Below are positions 1-7,368 of a stretch of 32,767 bases of DNA, in pieces. Below the pieces are notes generated by a model. The model was not told the DNA's origin. It searched no databases and saw only the letters and a program-made list of their open reading frames with translations. Within the stretch, counting starts at the first letter, position 1; every line of letters begins with the position of its first letter. The stretch covers positions 1 through 32,767 of the forward strand of contig JANXVE010000032.1 of assembly GCA_025351825.1 (NCBI GenBank). Direction: 5' to 3'. The translations under genes and the position numbers were made by a program. Source of the stretch: Chamaesiphon sp. 341R_metabat_111. GTDB taxonomy: Bacteria > Cyanobacteriota > Cyanobacteriia > Cyanobacteriales > Chamaesiphonaceae.

Positions 1-3
1 CCA

Positions 4-1491
4 ATGATGATTTCTACTCAATCCGCTAACCTCGATCTAGCTCAAATTGGCTCTGAACTGCCCAGCATCTGTGGGCGAGAAGCTGAAATTAGCCAAGCCG
101 TCAACCATACAGAACTAATCTTTCTCCCTACCACCAATCTCAGACTTGCCGACATGACTGCGGGATTTGCCTGCGCGCTCCACATGCATCAGCCGACGAT
201 TCCGGCTGGCTCTCAGGGCGAACTAATCGGACATCTTCAGTACATGTTCGAGCATCAAGGTGAAGGTGATAATCATAATGCGGGTGTCTTTGCCTGGTGC
301 TACGCGCGGATGGGTGAATTTATCCCCGATTTAGTCGCCCAGGGTTGCAACCCTCGGATCATGCTGGACTATTCGGGTAATCTATTGTGGGGATTGGAGC
401 AGATGGGGCGAAATGACGTACTCGATCACCTCAAAAAAATTACTTGCGACAAACAGTATCAGCCTCACGTCGAGTGGCTGGGGACGATGTGGAGCCATGC
501 TGTGGTTCCTTCTACCCCGACTCCCGATATCAAACTCCAGATCCAAGCATGGCAACAGCATTTTGCTAGTATCTTCGGCATCGAAGCACTCAAACGAGTC
601 AAAGGGTTCTCACCCCCAGAGATGCACCTCCCCAATCATCCCGATGTCCTCTACGCATATATCAAAGCACTAAAAGAATGCGGCTATCGCTGGCTGATGG
701 TGCAAGAACATTCCGTCGAGCAGCTTGATGGTGGGAGCTTGACTCAAGACAATAAATATCTGCCCAATCGTCTCGTCGCCCGAAATTCCCAGGGCGAAAC
801 CATTAGCATTACCGCCTTAATCAAAACCCAAGGCTCAGACACCAAATTAGTCGCTCAAATGCAGCCCTATTACGAAGCCAAAAGTCGGGGCAAGCAGCAA
901 CTAGCTGGCAAAACAATTCCCTGTCTAGTTACCCAAATTGCCGACGGTGAAAATGGCGGCGTGATGATGAATGAATTCCCCCGTGACTTTCCCCGCCCGT
1001 GGCAAGAAATCAAAGGTCAAACTAATGGGGTATTTGGTTGCAATGGTACTGAGTATTTAGAACTACTAGAAACCGTCGGCATTACTGAAGCTGATTATCC
1101 AGTTTGTCAGGCAGTTCAACAACACAAAATCTGGCAATTAGTCAATCCAGAACAAGCCGATCTGAAGTCAGTAGAAAACGCGATCTTTGCACTCAAAAAA
1201 ACTGACCATCAGTTCCACATGGATGGTGCCTCTTGGACTGACAATCTCAGTTGGGTACAGGGTTATGAGAATGTCCTCGAACCGATGTACCAGCTCAGTG
1301 TGCTGTTTCATCAAAAATTTGATGCTTTAGTGGCAGCAGATCCCACTGTCACCACTCGATCGGATTATCAAGCAGCATTACTCTACAATCTCCTCGTTCA
1401 AACCAGTTGTTTTCGCTATTGGGGGCAAGGTACCTGGACTGAATATGCACGGGAATTATATCGACGTGGATTAGAATTAGTTAATATCTAA
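4..1491 (+). CDS. Glycoside hydrolase family 57-like protein
   Basis: The 495-residue protein resembles the cyanobacterial GH57-type proteins, which have a (beta/alpha)7-barrel and act on alpha-glucans. Seen directly: an N-terminal strand followed by HMHQPTIPAG (about residues 59-68), matching the GH57 first conserved block; a FEHQGEGDNHNAG segment; MLDYSGNLLWGL; and a PPEMHLP block with a candidate acidic residue. The length suits a single catalytic module with no signal peptide, so it is probably cytoplasmic. Two ATGs stand in tandem at 4 and 7 and the N-terminus looks complete, but only three bases precede it, so an upstream start or promoter cannot be judged. It converges with the minus-strand gene ending at 1594. 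Substrate and activity (amylase, branching enzyme or other) are not decidable from sequence. Confidence 0.8.
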   Translation: MMISTQSANLDLAQIGSELPSICGREAEISQAVNHTELIFLPTTNLRLADMTAGFACALHMHQPTIPAGSQGELIGHLQYMFEHQGEGDNHNAGVFAWCYARMGEFIPDLVAQGCNPRIMLDYSGNLLWGLEQMGRNDVLDHLKKITCDKQYQPHVEWLGTMWSHAVVPSTPTPDIKLQIQAWQQHFASIFGIEALKRVKGFSPPEMHLPNHPDVLYAYIKALKECGYRWLMVQEHSVEQLDGGSLTQDNKYLPNRLVARNSQGETISITALIKTQGSDTKLVAQMQPYYEAKSRGKQQLAGKTIPCLVTQIADGENGGVMMNEFPRDFPRPWQEIKGQTNGVFGCNGTEYLELLETVGITEADYPVCQAVQQHKIWQLVNPEQADLKSVENAIFALKKTDHQFHMDGASWTDNLSWVQGYENVLEPMYQLSVLFHQKFDALVAADPTVTTRSDYQAALLYNLLVQTSCFRYWGQGTWTEYARELYRRGLELVNI

Positions 1492-1539
1492 TTCGTTAAG
1501 CGATGTTCAAGCTAGGATCTGAATATTGCACTAATAACA

Positions 1540-1571
1540 AACCTGTCTCGATCGAACGATCGAGACAGGTT
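1540..1571. terminator. Bidirectional hairpin between convergent genes
   Basis: A perfect 15-bp inverted repeat (AACCTGTCTCGATCG and its complement) separated by two bases lies in the 102-nt gap between the convergent genes ending at 1491 (+) and 1594 (-). The plus-strand side is followed by GAAAAATTG and the minus-strand side by T-rich TGTTATT, so no strong U-tract is present on either side. The position and perfect pairing suggest a shared terminator. Confidence 0.6.
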
Positions 1572-1593
1572 GAAAAATTGAAATCTAGTTAAC

Positions 1594-1899
1594 TTAAGCT
1601 TCTTCTGTTGCTGCTACTTCGGCGGCGACTTCACCATCGGTTGCAGTTTCCTCAGTGGCTTCTGTCTCTGCTGCTTTGATGACTGGGGGCTTGGCTTTGC
1701 TGGGTTTGGGGCCGCGCATCAGGGCAAGATTTTCAGGTGCTCTGGGTTCATCTCGTTTATTTGAGTCTCTTTTACCACCTTTGTCTGCACCACGATTGGA
1801 GGAACCACCCTTTTTAGGAGCTTCGGAAGATCTGGGGGTACCGTCGCCCTCAACTGGGGGATTTTGACGATCGGCTTTCTTGATTGGACGGTCTACCAT
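1594..1899 (-). CDS. Small charged, low-complexity cyanobacterial protein
   Basis: A 101-residue protein of unknown function. It begins MVDRPIKKADRQNPPVEGD, continues through a Gly/Ser/Arg/Lys-rich basic stretch (about residues 28-55), has a short conserved-looking ENLALMRGPKPSKAKPPV motif (about 56-73) and ends in an acidic Glu/Ala/Thr tail. The strongly basic middle and acidic tail suggest an intrinsically disordered, possibly nucleic-acid- or ribosome-associated protein; that is inference. I recall similar small proteins with the ALMRGPKP motif in other cyanobacteria, which supports a real gene, but I cannot name a function. It ends next to the 1540-1571 hairpin. Confidence 0.6.
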   Translation of the reverse strand: MVDRPIKKADRQNPPVEGDGTPRSSEAPKKGGSSNRGADKGGKRDSNKRDEPRAPENLALMRGPKPSKAKPPVIKAAETEATEETATDGEVAAEVAATEEA

Positions 1900-2051
1900 T
1901 GTTCGGTTTTGAATTACTATTGGTATCTTAGCTTGTCAGGGCACAATCTCTCAGATCGATCTGCAACATCGCTAGATCTATGTCTGCTCTCTCATAGTGC
2001 CCAAGATTGTAATCTTTCACGCTATTGGATTTAACATTACTTTGCACAAAT

Positions 2052-2080
2052 TTGCTTTCTGGGTAGGTCTTCCCTATACT
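2052..2080 (+). promoter_or_regulatory. Sigma70-type promoter, near-leaderless
   Basis: TTGCTT (2052-2057) and TATACT (2075-2080) are separated by exactly 17 bp, a good sigma70-type match. The ATG of the next gene is at 2089, so transcription would begin about 0-3 nt before the start codon, giving a leaderless or nearly leaderless mRNA. No Shine-Dalgarno sequence could be used. Confidence 0.55.
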
Positions 2081-2088
2081 GAGAGCCG

Positions 2089-2532
2089 ATGAATGACAAC
2101 GTAGAACGAATTGAATCGGTAAAAGCAGGTAGCCTGGGTGGGATTACAGCAGGGATTGGCTATGTTTCACTCGCGATGCTCGAAGCATTGAGCTTACCAA
2201 AATATTTACCATCGTTGACTAGTCTGAGTTTAGCAGCGGCAATCTCGATCGTTACGGGCTTTCTGTTTGGGATTACTTATCGTTATATCATTCGCACCGA
2301 TCGCAACGATCATCTCAATTCTGGTGCGGTGTTAGCTTTTGGATTGGTACGTGGCTTGGCGCAGATCGATGTGAGTAAGTTTGAGCTATCCCAAATTTGG
2401 CTGGATGTGTCGATCGTCGCTGAGAGTATTTTACTATTTTCAATTGCACGTTACGTGCTCGATCGGGCGTTGGTGGCAGGTTGGATCTTACCATTTTCAC
2501 AACAACTTGATTCTCTAGGGAATGAGGACTAA
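2089..2532 (+). CDS. Conserved cyanobacterial integral membrane protein
   Basis: A 147-residue hydrophobic protein of unknown function. Visible membrane-type segments lie at about residues 14-33 (SLGGITAGIGYVSLAMLEAL), 44-66 (SLAAAISIVTGFLFGITYRY) and 105-125 (VSIVAESILLFSIARYVLD). A glycine-rich start and a hydrophobic Leu/Val segment around residues 78-90 suggest four or so helices. It is the first gene of a tight operon: its TAA is 2 nt before the ATG of the HEAT-repeat gene at 2535. The strong promoter just upstream implies a leaderless transcript. Pairing with a HEAT-repeat protein suggests a membrane/soluble partnership, which is inference only. Confidence 0.65.
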   Translation: MNDNVERIESVKAGSLGGITAGIGYVSLAMLEALSLPKYLPSLTSLSLAAAISIVTGFLFGITYRYIIRTDRNDHLNSGAVLAFGLVRGLAQIDVSKFELSQIWLDVSIVAESILLFSIARYVLDRALVAGWILPFSQQLDSLGNED

Positions 2533-2534
2533 CT

Positions 2535-3161
2535 ATGACTGCTGAGGCATTATTCGATCGACTCAAACATCCCAATCCCAATTTACGCGATCGAGCCACG
2601 ATCGAAATAGTGGAGACTCGCGATGAAACGACGATTCCGCGATTGATTGAGATTCTGGATGATTTAGACACTACTTACCGACGTGCAGCCGTCAAAACAC
2701 TCGGTGCGATTGGGGTGGATACGGTACCATTTTTGGTGTCACTCTTAGGAACTAGTGATAATGTCACGGTCAGAGGCAGTGCGGTTAAGGCTCTGGCACA
2801 GGTGATTCTCAACTATCCTGAGGTGCCTTTTCCACCAGTAGGATTGGCATGTTTGAAAGCATCGATGAGCGATGAAAATCCGGTTGTAAACATGGCTGCG
2901 GTGATGGCGTTGGGTGAAATGGGTCCCCCAGCTTTTGAAATTTTGGTGGAAGAATTAAATAAAACGGATAATATCGCGCTGCAAGTAACGTTGGTAAATA
3001 CCCTGGGTTCGTTGGGCGACAGGCGGGCGGAAGCAATCTTAATTGCAGCCAGAGATGACGAAAATCGCGATCGATATGTACGGGAATTGGCTACTAGTGC
3101 CCTATCCCGCTTGGATGGCACGATTAATTACAAGCAGATGAAAGCAGCAGCGGGAAATTAG
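2535..3161 (+). CDS. HEAT-repeat protein, CpcE/F/NblB-like family
   Basis: This 208-residue alpha-solenoid is built of about five to six HEAT-like repeats. Recognisable units include HPNPNLRDRATIEIVETRD, DDLDTTYRRAAVKTLGAIG, SDNVTVRGSAVKALAQV, SDENPVVNMAAVMALGEMG and DNIALQVTLVNTLGSLGD, each with the conserved Asp/Ala/Leu-Gly pattern. Relatives in cyanobacteria include phycobilin lyase subunits CpcE/CpcF and the phycobilisome degradation factor NblB. The short single-domain form and the absence of neighbouring phycobilisome genes mean a lyase role cannot be assumed; a scaffold or phycobilin-related role is plausible. It is translated directly after the membrane protein (2-nt gap) and followed by a strong hairpin terminator. 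Confidence 0.75.
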   Translation: MTAEALFDRLKHPNPNLRDRATIEIVETRDETTIPRLIEILDDLDTTYRRAAVKTLGAIGVDTVPFLVSLLGTSDNVTVRGSAVKALAQVILNYPEVPFPPVGLACLKASMSDENPVVNMAAVMALGEMGPPAFEILVEELNKTDNIALQVTLVNTLGSLGDRRAEAILIAARDDENRDRYVRELATSALSRLDGTINYKQMKAAAGN

Positions 3162-3168
3162 TGCTAGC

Positions 3169-3203
3169 CACAAACCCGACTTTTCCAAAAAGTCGGGTTT
3201 GTG
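3169..3203. terminator. Strong hairpin terminator
   Basis: A perfect 16-bp stem (3169-3184 pairs with 3188-3203; arm CACAAACCCGACTTTT) closes on a 3-nt loop. It sits just after the HEAT gene and before the convergent DUF3352 gene. The A/T-rich inner arms resemble the common cyanobacterial AAACCCGACTTTT repeat hairpin and could terminate both strands. Confidence 0.75.
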
Positions 3204-3235
3204 TTCTCACCAGCATGGCGATTGCTATGTCTAAC

Positions 3236-5101
3236 TTACAACCCCGCTGGCGATGGTGACGGTGCGACTGCGGGGGCTGTGGGAGCAGGTGCTGGCTTAG
3301 TCGATTTCGGTGGTGGCGCGGGCAAATTGGCAACACCTGGGACTTTTTTGAGCGCGACAAATATATCGAATCGATTACTAGATTCATCGAAGATCGCACT
3401 AGTCACCCCCAAACTTTTCACAGCTTGAAATCCAGCTCTAACTTCTGGCGAAATGTAGGGTAATGGTAAATTTCCGGCGTTAATTGTTCGATCGATATCA
3501 ATGAAGAATTGACCGTTATGATGGTCTAAATTCGATCGGGTTGATTGTTGAAATAGGGCAGTGTCAGCCAGTCGTGATTTGGGCTGGGGGACAAAGGTAG
3601 TGGCTACAGATGCGCCCAAATTGAGATAAGCCAGATCTCGATCGAGCCAGCCGTGGGTGCCGCCGATTACACTGAGTGGAGATGCCCATTCGATTGCGTC
3701 CTTACCACCAATCTTGACTGCGTTGATTTTAAATGTCTGAGACATTTTATTATCTAATTTCTTAAAAGCTTTCTCAGCCGCAGATCGATCGTTAGTTTGT
3801 TGAAGGAGCACCAATCCCGCCCCGAATTCTGTATCTACTTTATCTGGTTTGGGGATCATGGCAATCCCAAATGGCCCTTTACTCCAGTTGAGAATTTCTG
3901 GTTCCAAGGTTAATCCGGTGATGGTGTCGAGTTCTTTCACCAAGTCGTTCGGCTTATACGGCGCGAGGGGATTGGCATCTGCTGCGCGCACATAGTCTTG
4001 CCAGAGTCGTTGTGAGTTACCTCCCGATAACATTACCAGGGTATTTGCAGGGAGGTTTTCAGCCATATTTTGACCTTGATTTTCGACTATCAATTTTTGT
4101 TTGGCATCGGGTTTGAGCCAGGAAATTCCTTTCCAGGCAATCCCTTCTGTGTCTAGAGTGGCATTAGCAGCCATCCCCTGCACTGGTTGAGCTTGAGCTA
4201 GTTTGGCTGGTTCTATTGTCTGCGGCGAACTAGCAGCACCTACGGCCATTGCGACTGGAACGTTCATGTATACTTGAGCGAAAGGCCGATCGACCTCAAT
4301 CTCAGTCAATGCTTTGGTGTAGCCTGGGACTGTCAGCAGCGATTTACCACCTTGCTGGGTATCGATCACTCGTTCCAAGCCCGATCGGTCGGTTGTAATT
4401 GCGACATAGTTATCAACGATGGCGATCGCCATCGTCCCCGCCTTCCGCTTAAATTCCCTAATGGCAACCCCTTTATAGCTGCCTTGGACTAAATTGGCAT
4501 CGATCGGGGTTTGATGCTGTTCGATGACCCGCTGGGCGGCACCTCGATCGGCGATCGGTAAGATCGCAACTGTTTGTTTAACTGTGGCTTTTGCTGGAAT
4601 GGATTTGTCAACTGAAACACCTGGATTGTCCAGGTAGCCTAATAAAATTTGCTTACCAATCCACGGCTGAATATCGCGCTGATAATCGTAACCGTAATGA
4701 GTCAAAAAATCAGTCTGGAATTTAGCGATTTGCTGTTGAAATACCCCTCTACTCTCAGGAATTCCAAATTCAATAAATTTCTGCCACCGCTCGGCATCAG
4801 TAGAAATCGAGACTGAAAAAAAGGTATCTTGCGGCAATAGGTTCATGCCATTGCTGGTATCTAAAGTTCCAGATCTACCTGAGAACAGCTTCCAAGAACC
4901 GATCGCCATCAACCCGACTAACAGTGTCGCTGCACCAGTTTTGGCTAATCTTTGGCGTTTTTTTTGCTGAACTGTCACAGTTTTCAACTTTGTCTTAGTT
5001 TTGGCGCGGGGCATTTTACTTGGCATCTTTAGTCTCGATCTAGAGGATTGGGGTTTTGAGCGGTGGCGAGGGGGTTTGAGATCGACGGGTTCCCGTGGCA
5101 T
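3236..5101 (-). CDS. DUF3352 domain membrane-anchored protein
   Basis: A 621-residue protein matching the cyanobacterial DUF3352 family of unknown function. The N-terminus is very basic (Arg/Lys/Pro-rich, residues 1-54), followed by one membrane segment (about 55-73, GAATLLVGLMAIGSWKLF) and a large extracytoplasmic domain. That domain starts with LLPQDTFFSVSISTDAERW, typical of the family, and contains repeated FGIAMIP- and VDNYVAITTDRS-type strands. The last 30 residues are Pro/Ala-rich (PAPPPKSTKPAPAPTAPAVA). It is probably a thylakoid- or plasma-membrane protein with a lumenal/periplasmic body. The start ATG lies only 34 nt from the divergent FGE-like gene, so the two promoters must be compressed or lie inside each other's coding region. 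Confidence 0.8.
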   Translation of the reverse strand: MPREPVDLKPPRHRSKPQSSRSRLKMPSKMPRAKTKTKLKTVTVQQKKRQRLAKTGAATLLVGLMAIGSWKLFSGRSGTLDTSNGMNLLPQDTFFSVSISTDAERWQKFIEFGIPESRGVFQQQIAKFQTDFLTHYGYDYQRDIQPWIGKQILLGYLDNPGVSVDKSIPAKATVKQTVAILPIADRGAAQRVIEQHQTPIDANLVQGSYKGVAIREFKRKAGTMAIAIVDNYVAITTDRSGLERVIDTQQGGKSLLTVPGYTKALTEIEVDRPFAQVYMNVPVAMAVGAASSPQTIEPAKLAQAQPVQGMAANATLDTEGIAWKGISWLKPDAKQKLIVENQGQNMAENLPANTLVMLSGGNSQRLWQDYVRAADANPLAPYKPNDLVKELDTITGLTLEPEILNWSKGPFGIAMIPKPDKVDTEFGAGLVLLQQTNDRSAAEKAFKKLDNKMSQTFKINAVKIGGKDAIEWASPLSVIGGTHGWLDRDLAYLNLGASVATTFVPQPKSRLADTALFQQSTRSNLDHHNGQFFIDIDRTINAGNLPLPYISPEVRAGFQAVKSLGVTSAIFDESSNRFDIFVALKKVPGVANLPAPPPKSTKPAPAPTAPAVAPSPSPAGL

Positions 5102-5135
5102 ACTGATGATTTAGCGATCGATTCTGACAAAAATC

Positions 5136-5987
5136 ATGTCTTCTGTTGGTAAACCTGCGAATTCTGACCTATCTAATCTCACTACCTGCACTTTTGAAAC
5201 AGTTAGTGTAGATAGTAATGGTGAAATAATTGTACGTCAATCAGGTTCGGCTTCATGTCTTGTCGAGAGATTAGATCTCACCATCTCCCTTGATTTGGTC
5301 CTAATTCCAGGGGGTAAGTTCATGATGGGTGACAACACACATCATCCAGATGAACAACCAATCCGTCAAGTTACGTTATCACCTTTCTACATGGGTAAGT
5401 ATCCAGTTACCCAAGCTCAATATCGGCAGATTATGGGCGACAATCTCGGTAGTGGATCTGGAGCGGACGATCCAGTCGAAAAAATTAGTTGGGATGATGC
5501 GATCGCCTTCTGCACCAAATTATCTCAAACAACAGGCAAACAATACAGTCTCCCCAGCGAGAGCCAGTGGGAATACGCCTGTCGCGCTCAGACTAACAGC
5601 AATTTCCACTTTGGTGAGACAATTACTCCCGATTTAGTCAACTACAACGGCGAGTATCCCTACAATGGTGCGCCCATAGGTCAAAATCGCGATCGATCTA
5701 CACCTGTCGGCAGCTTTCCTCCTAACGCTTTTGGATTGTACGACATGCATGGCAATGTCTGGGAATGGTGTCTCGATCGATATCAACCAAATTATCTCAC
5801 TGCACCAGTTGATGGGAGTGCGGTGGTAGATGCCTCTGAGTTAGGATCTAGTTCCAAGCGCGTTATGCGCGGTGGCGCGTGGGATTATGTTGCCAAAGGT
5901 TGTCGCAGTGCCGTTCGCTCTAGCATGGATTCAAGTCTCCGCATGAATGGCTGTGGTTTTCGCGTCATATTAACTACGTTAGACTAG
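5136..5987 (+). CDS. FGE-sulfatase (SUMF1-fold) domain protein
   Basis: The 283-residue protein carries a formylglycine-generating-enzyme fold domain (about residues 50-280). Landmarks are LVLIPGGKFMMGDNTHHPDE, FYMGKYPVTQAQYRQIMG, ISWDDAIAFC, LPSESQWEYACRAQ, GLYDMHGNVWEWCLDRY, VMRGGAWD and the terminal GFRVIL. In genuine FGE a copper-binding Cys pair lies just after the GG(S/A) motif. Here that stretch reads GGAWDYVAKGCRSAVRSS and keeps only the later Cys, so sulfatase activation is unlikely. Many paralogues use this C-type-lectin-like fold for other roles, such as ligand binding or effectors of Ser/Thr kinases. The first 50 residues are a separate short N-terminal extension. No sulfatase gene is nearby. 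Confidence 0.82.
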   Translation: MSSVGKPANSDLSNLTTCTFETVSVDSNGEIIVRQSGSASCLVERLDLTISLDLVLIPGGKFMMGDNTHHPDEQPIRQVTLSPFYMGKYPVTQAQYRQIMGDNLGSGSGADDPVEKISWDDAIAFCTKLSQTTGKQYSLPSESQWEYACRAQTNSNFHFGETITPDLVNYNGEYPYNGAPIGQNRDRSTPVGSFPPNAFGLYDMHGNVWEWCLDRYQPNYLTAPVDGSAVVDASELGSSSKRVMRGGAWDYVAKGCRSAVRSSMDSSLRMNGCGFRVILTTLD

Positions 5988-6029
5988 CAGAGGAGCTTTT
6001 ACCCAGTCCCTTTTCACTACCGTGTATTA

Positions 6030-6204
6030 GAGTTGATGCGGAGATCTATACCCCACCCTAACCCTCCCCTTAGAAAGGGGAGGGGACAATAGTCCCGTTT
6101 TTCAAAGGGAAATTCACCGTAAAGTCGAAGGTAGTCAAAGATAACTTAGCTCCTCCCCGCATCCAAGGGGAGGTTGGGTGGGGTACAGATCTCCGCAACA
6201 ACTC
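6030..6204. repeat. 175-bp fold-back (inverted-repeat) element
   Basis: The left arm begins GAGTTGATGCGGAGATCT (6030) and runs through CCCCACCCTAACCCTCCCCTT. The right arm is its complement, ending AGATCTCCGCAACAACTC (6204). The arms match over about 40 bp with a few differences. A second G/C-rich hairpin (CCTCCCCTT AGA AAGGGGAGG) lies inside the left half. No ORF is inside. It fills most of the 233-nt gap between the FGE-like and cobW genes. It looks like a MITE- or REP-type dispersed repeat; no clear target duplication was seen. A related half-copy is at 29911-29971. Confidence 0.65.
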
Positions 6205-6220
6205 AATCTCTCAAATCAAC

Positions 6221-7276
6221 ATGGCAAAAAAAATTCCCGTTACCATTATTACCGGATTCCTGGGTAGCGGTAAAACGACGCTAATTCGACATTTGCTCAC
6301 CCACAATCAAGGGCGACGGATTGCCGTGATTGTGAATGAATTTGGTGAACTGGGCATCGATGGTGAGCTGTTGCGCTCCTGCCAAGTGTGCCCCGATGAT
6401 GAGGTGGAAAGTCCGACTAATATTGTCGAGCTAACCAATGGCTGCTTGTGCTGCACAGTTCAAGAAGAATTTTTGCCCACCATGCAAGCCCTAATCGCCC
6501 GTCGGGATGACATTGATTGTATTCTGATCGAAACTTCCGGTTTGGCATTGCCCAAGCCGCTCATTACCGCCTTCAGATGGCCAGAGATTCGGACAGCAGC
6601 AACGGTAGATGCGGTGATTACGGTGGTTGATTGCGATGCGGTGGCAGATGGCAGGTTTGCCAGCGATCCGGCTGCTGTAGACGCGCTCAGGCTAGAGGAT
6701 GAAAATCTCGATCACGAGACTCCATTGCAGGAGCTATTTGAGGATCAGCTAGCCTGTGCGGATTTAGTGATCCTTAATAAAGCAGATTTAGTCAGTCCAG
6801 AACAGTATCAACAGACGATCGATCTGGTAAATCAAGAGCTACCTCGATCGGTCAAAATAGTTACTAGCGATCGAGGGATTGTCGATGTAGATACGATCCT
6901 TGGTATAAATGCCGCAGTAGAAGATCATCTTGAAGATCGTCCCAGTCATCACGATATAGAGGAAGATCACGATCATGATGATGATATTAACTCAATTAAT
7001 CTGGTACTCGATCGAGCATTCGCTCCCGAACAATTGCGCCAGAAATTAGAACACCTCGTCAAAGAACAAGAAATCTATCGGATCAAAGGATTTGTCTCTG
7101 TACCAAATAAGCCGATGCGGTTAGTGATTCAAGGTGTAGGCAATCGGTTTGAACAGTTCTACGACAGGCCTTGGCGCACCGATGAGCGACGACAGACTAA
7201 ACTAGTATTTATTGGCAACTCGATCGATCCTGAAGTTATTGCCGATGCTTTTGCAGAGCAGGTTGTAGCTAGATGA
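6221..7276 (+). CDS. cobW: CobW-type G3E family GTPase / metallochaperone
   Basis: This 351-residue protein belongs to the COG0523/G3E P-loop GTPases, metal chaperones whose members include CobW of cobalamin synthesis. Seen: Walker A GFLGSGKT (12-19), the metal-binding CLCC motif (C75, C77, C78), the switch region ETSGLALPKP (104-113), NKADL (186-190) for guanine recognition, a His/Asp-rich linker (HH, HDHDDD; about 236-255) and a C-terminal CobW_C domain from about residue 258. The ELGIDGELL and DEVESPTNIVEL segments favour the CobW branch over zinc-type ZigA/YeiR members, but metal specificity cannot be fixed by eye and no other cobalamin genes are nearby. The ATG at 6221 follows the fold-back element closely, leaving 16 nt of unique leader. 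Confidence 0.8.
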   Translation: MAKKIPVTIITGFLGSGKTTLIRHLLTHNQGRRIAVIVNEFGELGIDGELLRSCQVCPDDEVESPTNIVELTNGCLCCTVQEEFLPTMQALIARRDDIDCILIETSGLALPKPLITAFRWPEIRTAATVDAVITVVDCDAVADGRFASDPAAVDALRLEDENLDHETPLQELFEDQLACADLVILNKADLVSPEQYQQTIDLVNQELPRSVKIVTSDRGIVDVDTILGINAAVEDHLEDRPSHHDIEEDHDHDDDINSINLVLDRAFAPEQLRQKLEHLVKEQEIYRIKGFVSVPNKPMRLVIQGVGNRFEQFYDRPWRTDERRQTKLVFIGNSIDPEVIADAFAEQVVAR

Positions 7277-7280
7277 GATT

Positions 7281-7305
7281 GTTGGGTTTCATTCTTCAAC
7301 CCAAC
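7281..7305. terminator. Hairpin downstream of cobW
   Basis: An 8-bp perfect stem (GTTGGGTT, 7281-7288, with AACCCAAC, 7298-7305) with a 9-nt loop lies 4 nt after the cobW stop codon. The GGTTGGGTT...AACCCAACC form is a common cyanobacterial intergenic repeat. A T-rich stretch follows about 10 nt later. It is a plausible terminator or attenuator before dnaG. Confidence 0.45.
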
Positions 7306-7330
7306 CTACAGATCTTTGTTTATTGTTTTC

Positions 7331-7361
7331 CCTAAAGCCTAAAGCCTAAAGTCCAAAGCCT
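7331..7361. repeat. Degenerate heptad repeat (CCTAAAG-type)
   Basis: About four tandem 7-mers (CCTAAAG CCTAAAG CCTAAAG TCCAAAG CC) end 8 nt before the dnaG ATG. They match the same family found at 13999-14022, 31070-31175 and 31793-31882. They resemble short tandemly repeated repetitive (STRR) sequences known from cyanobacteria, although the heptamer here is not one I can assign to a named class. Confidence 0.7.
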
Positions 7362-7368
7362 AGAATTG

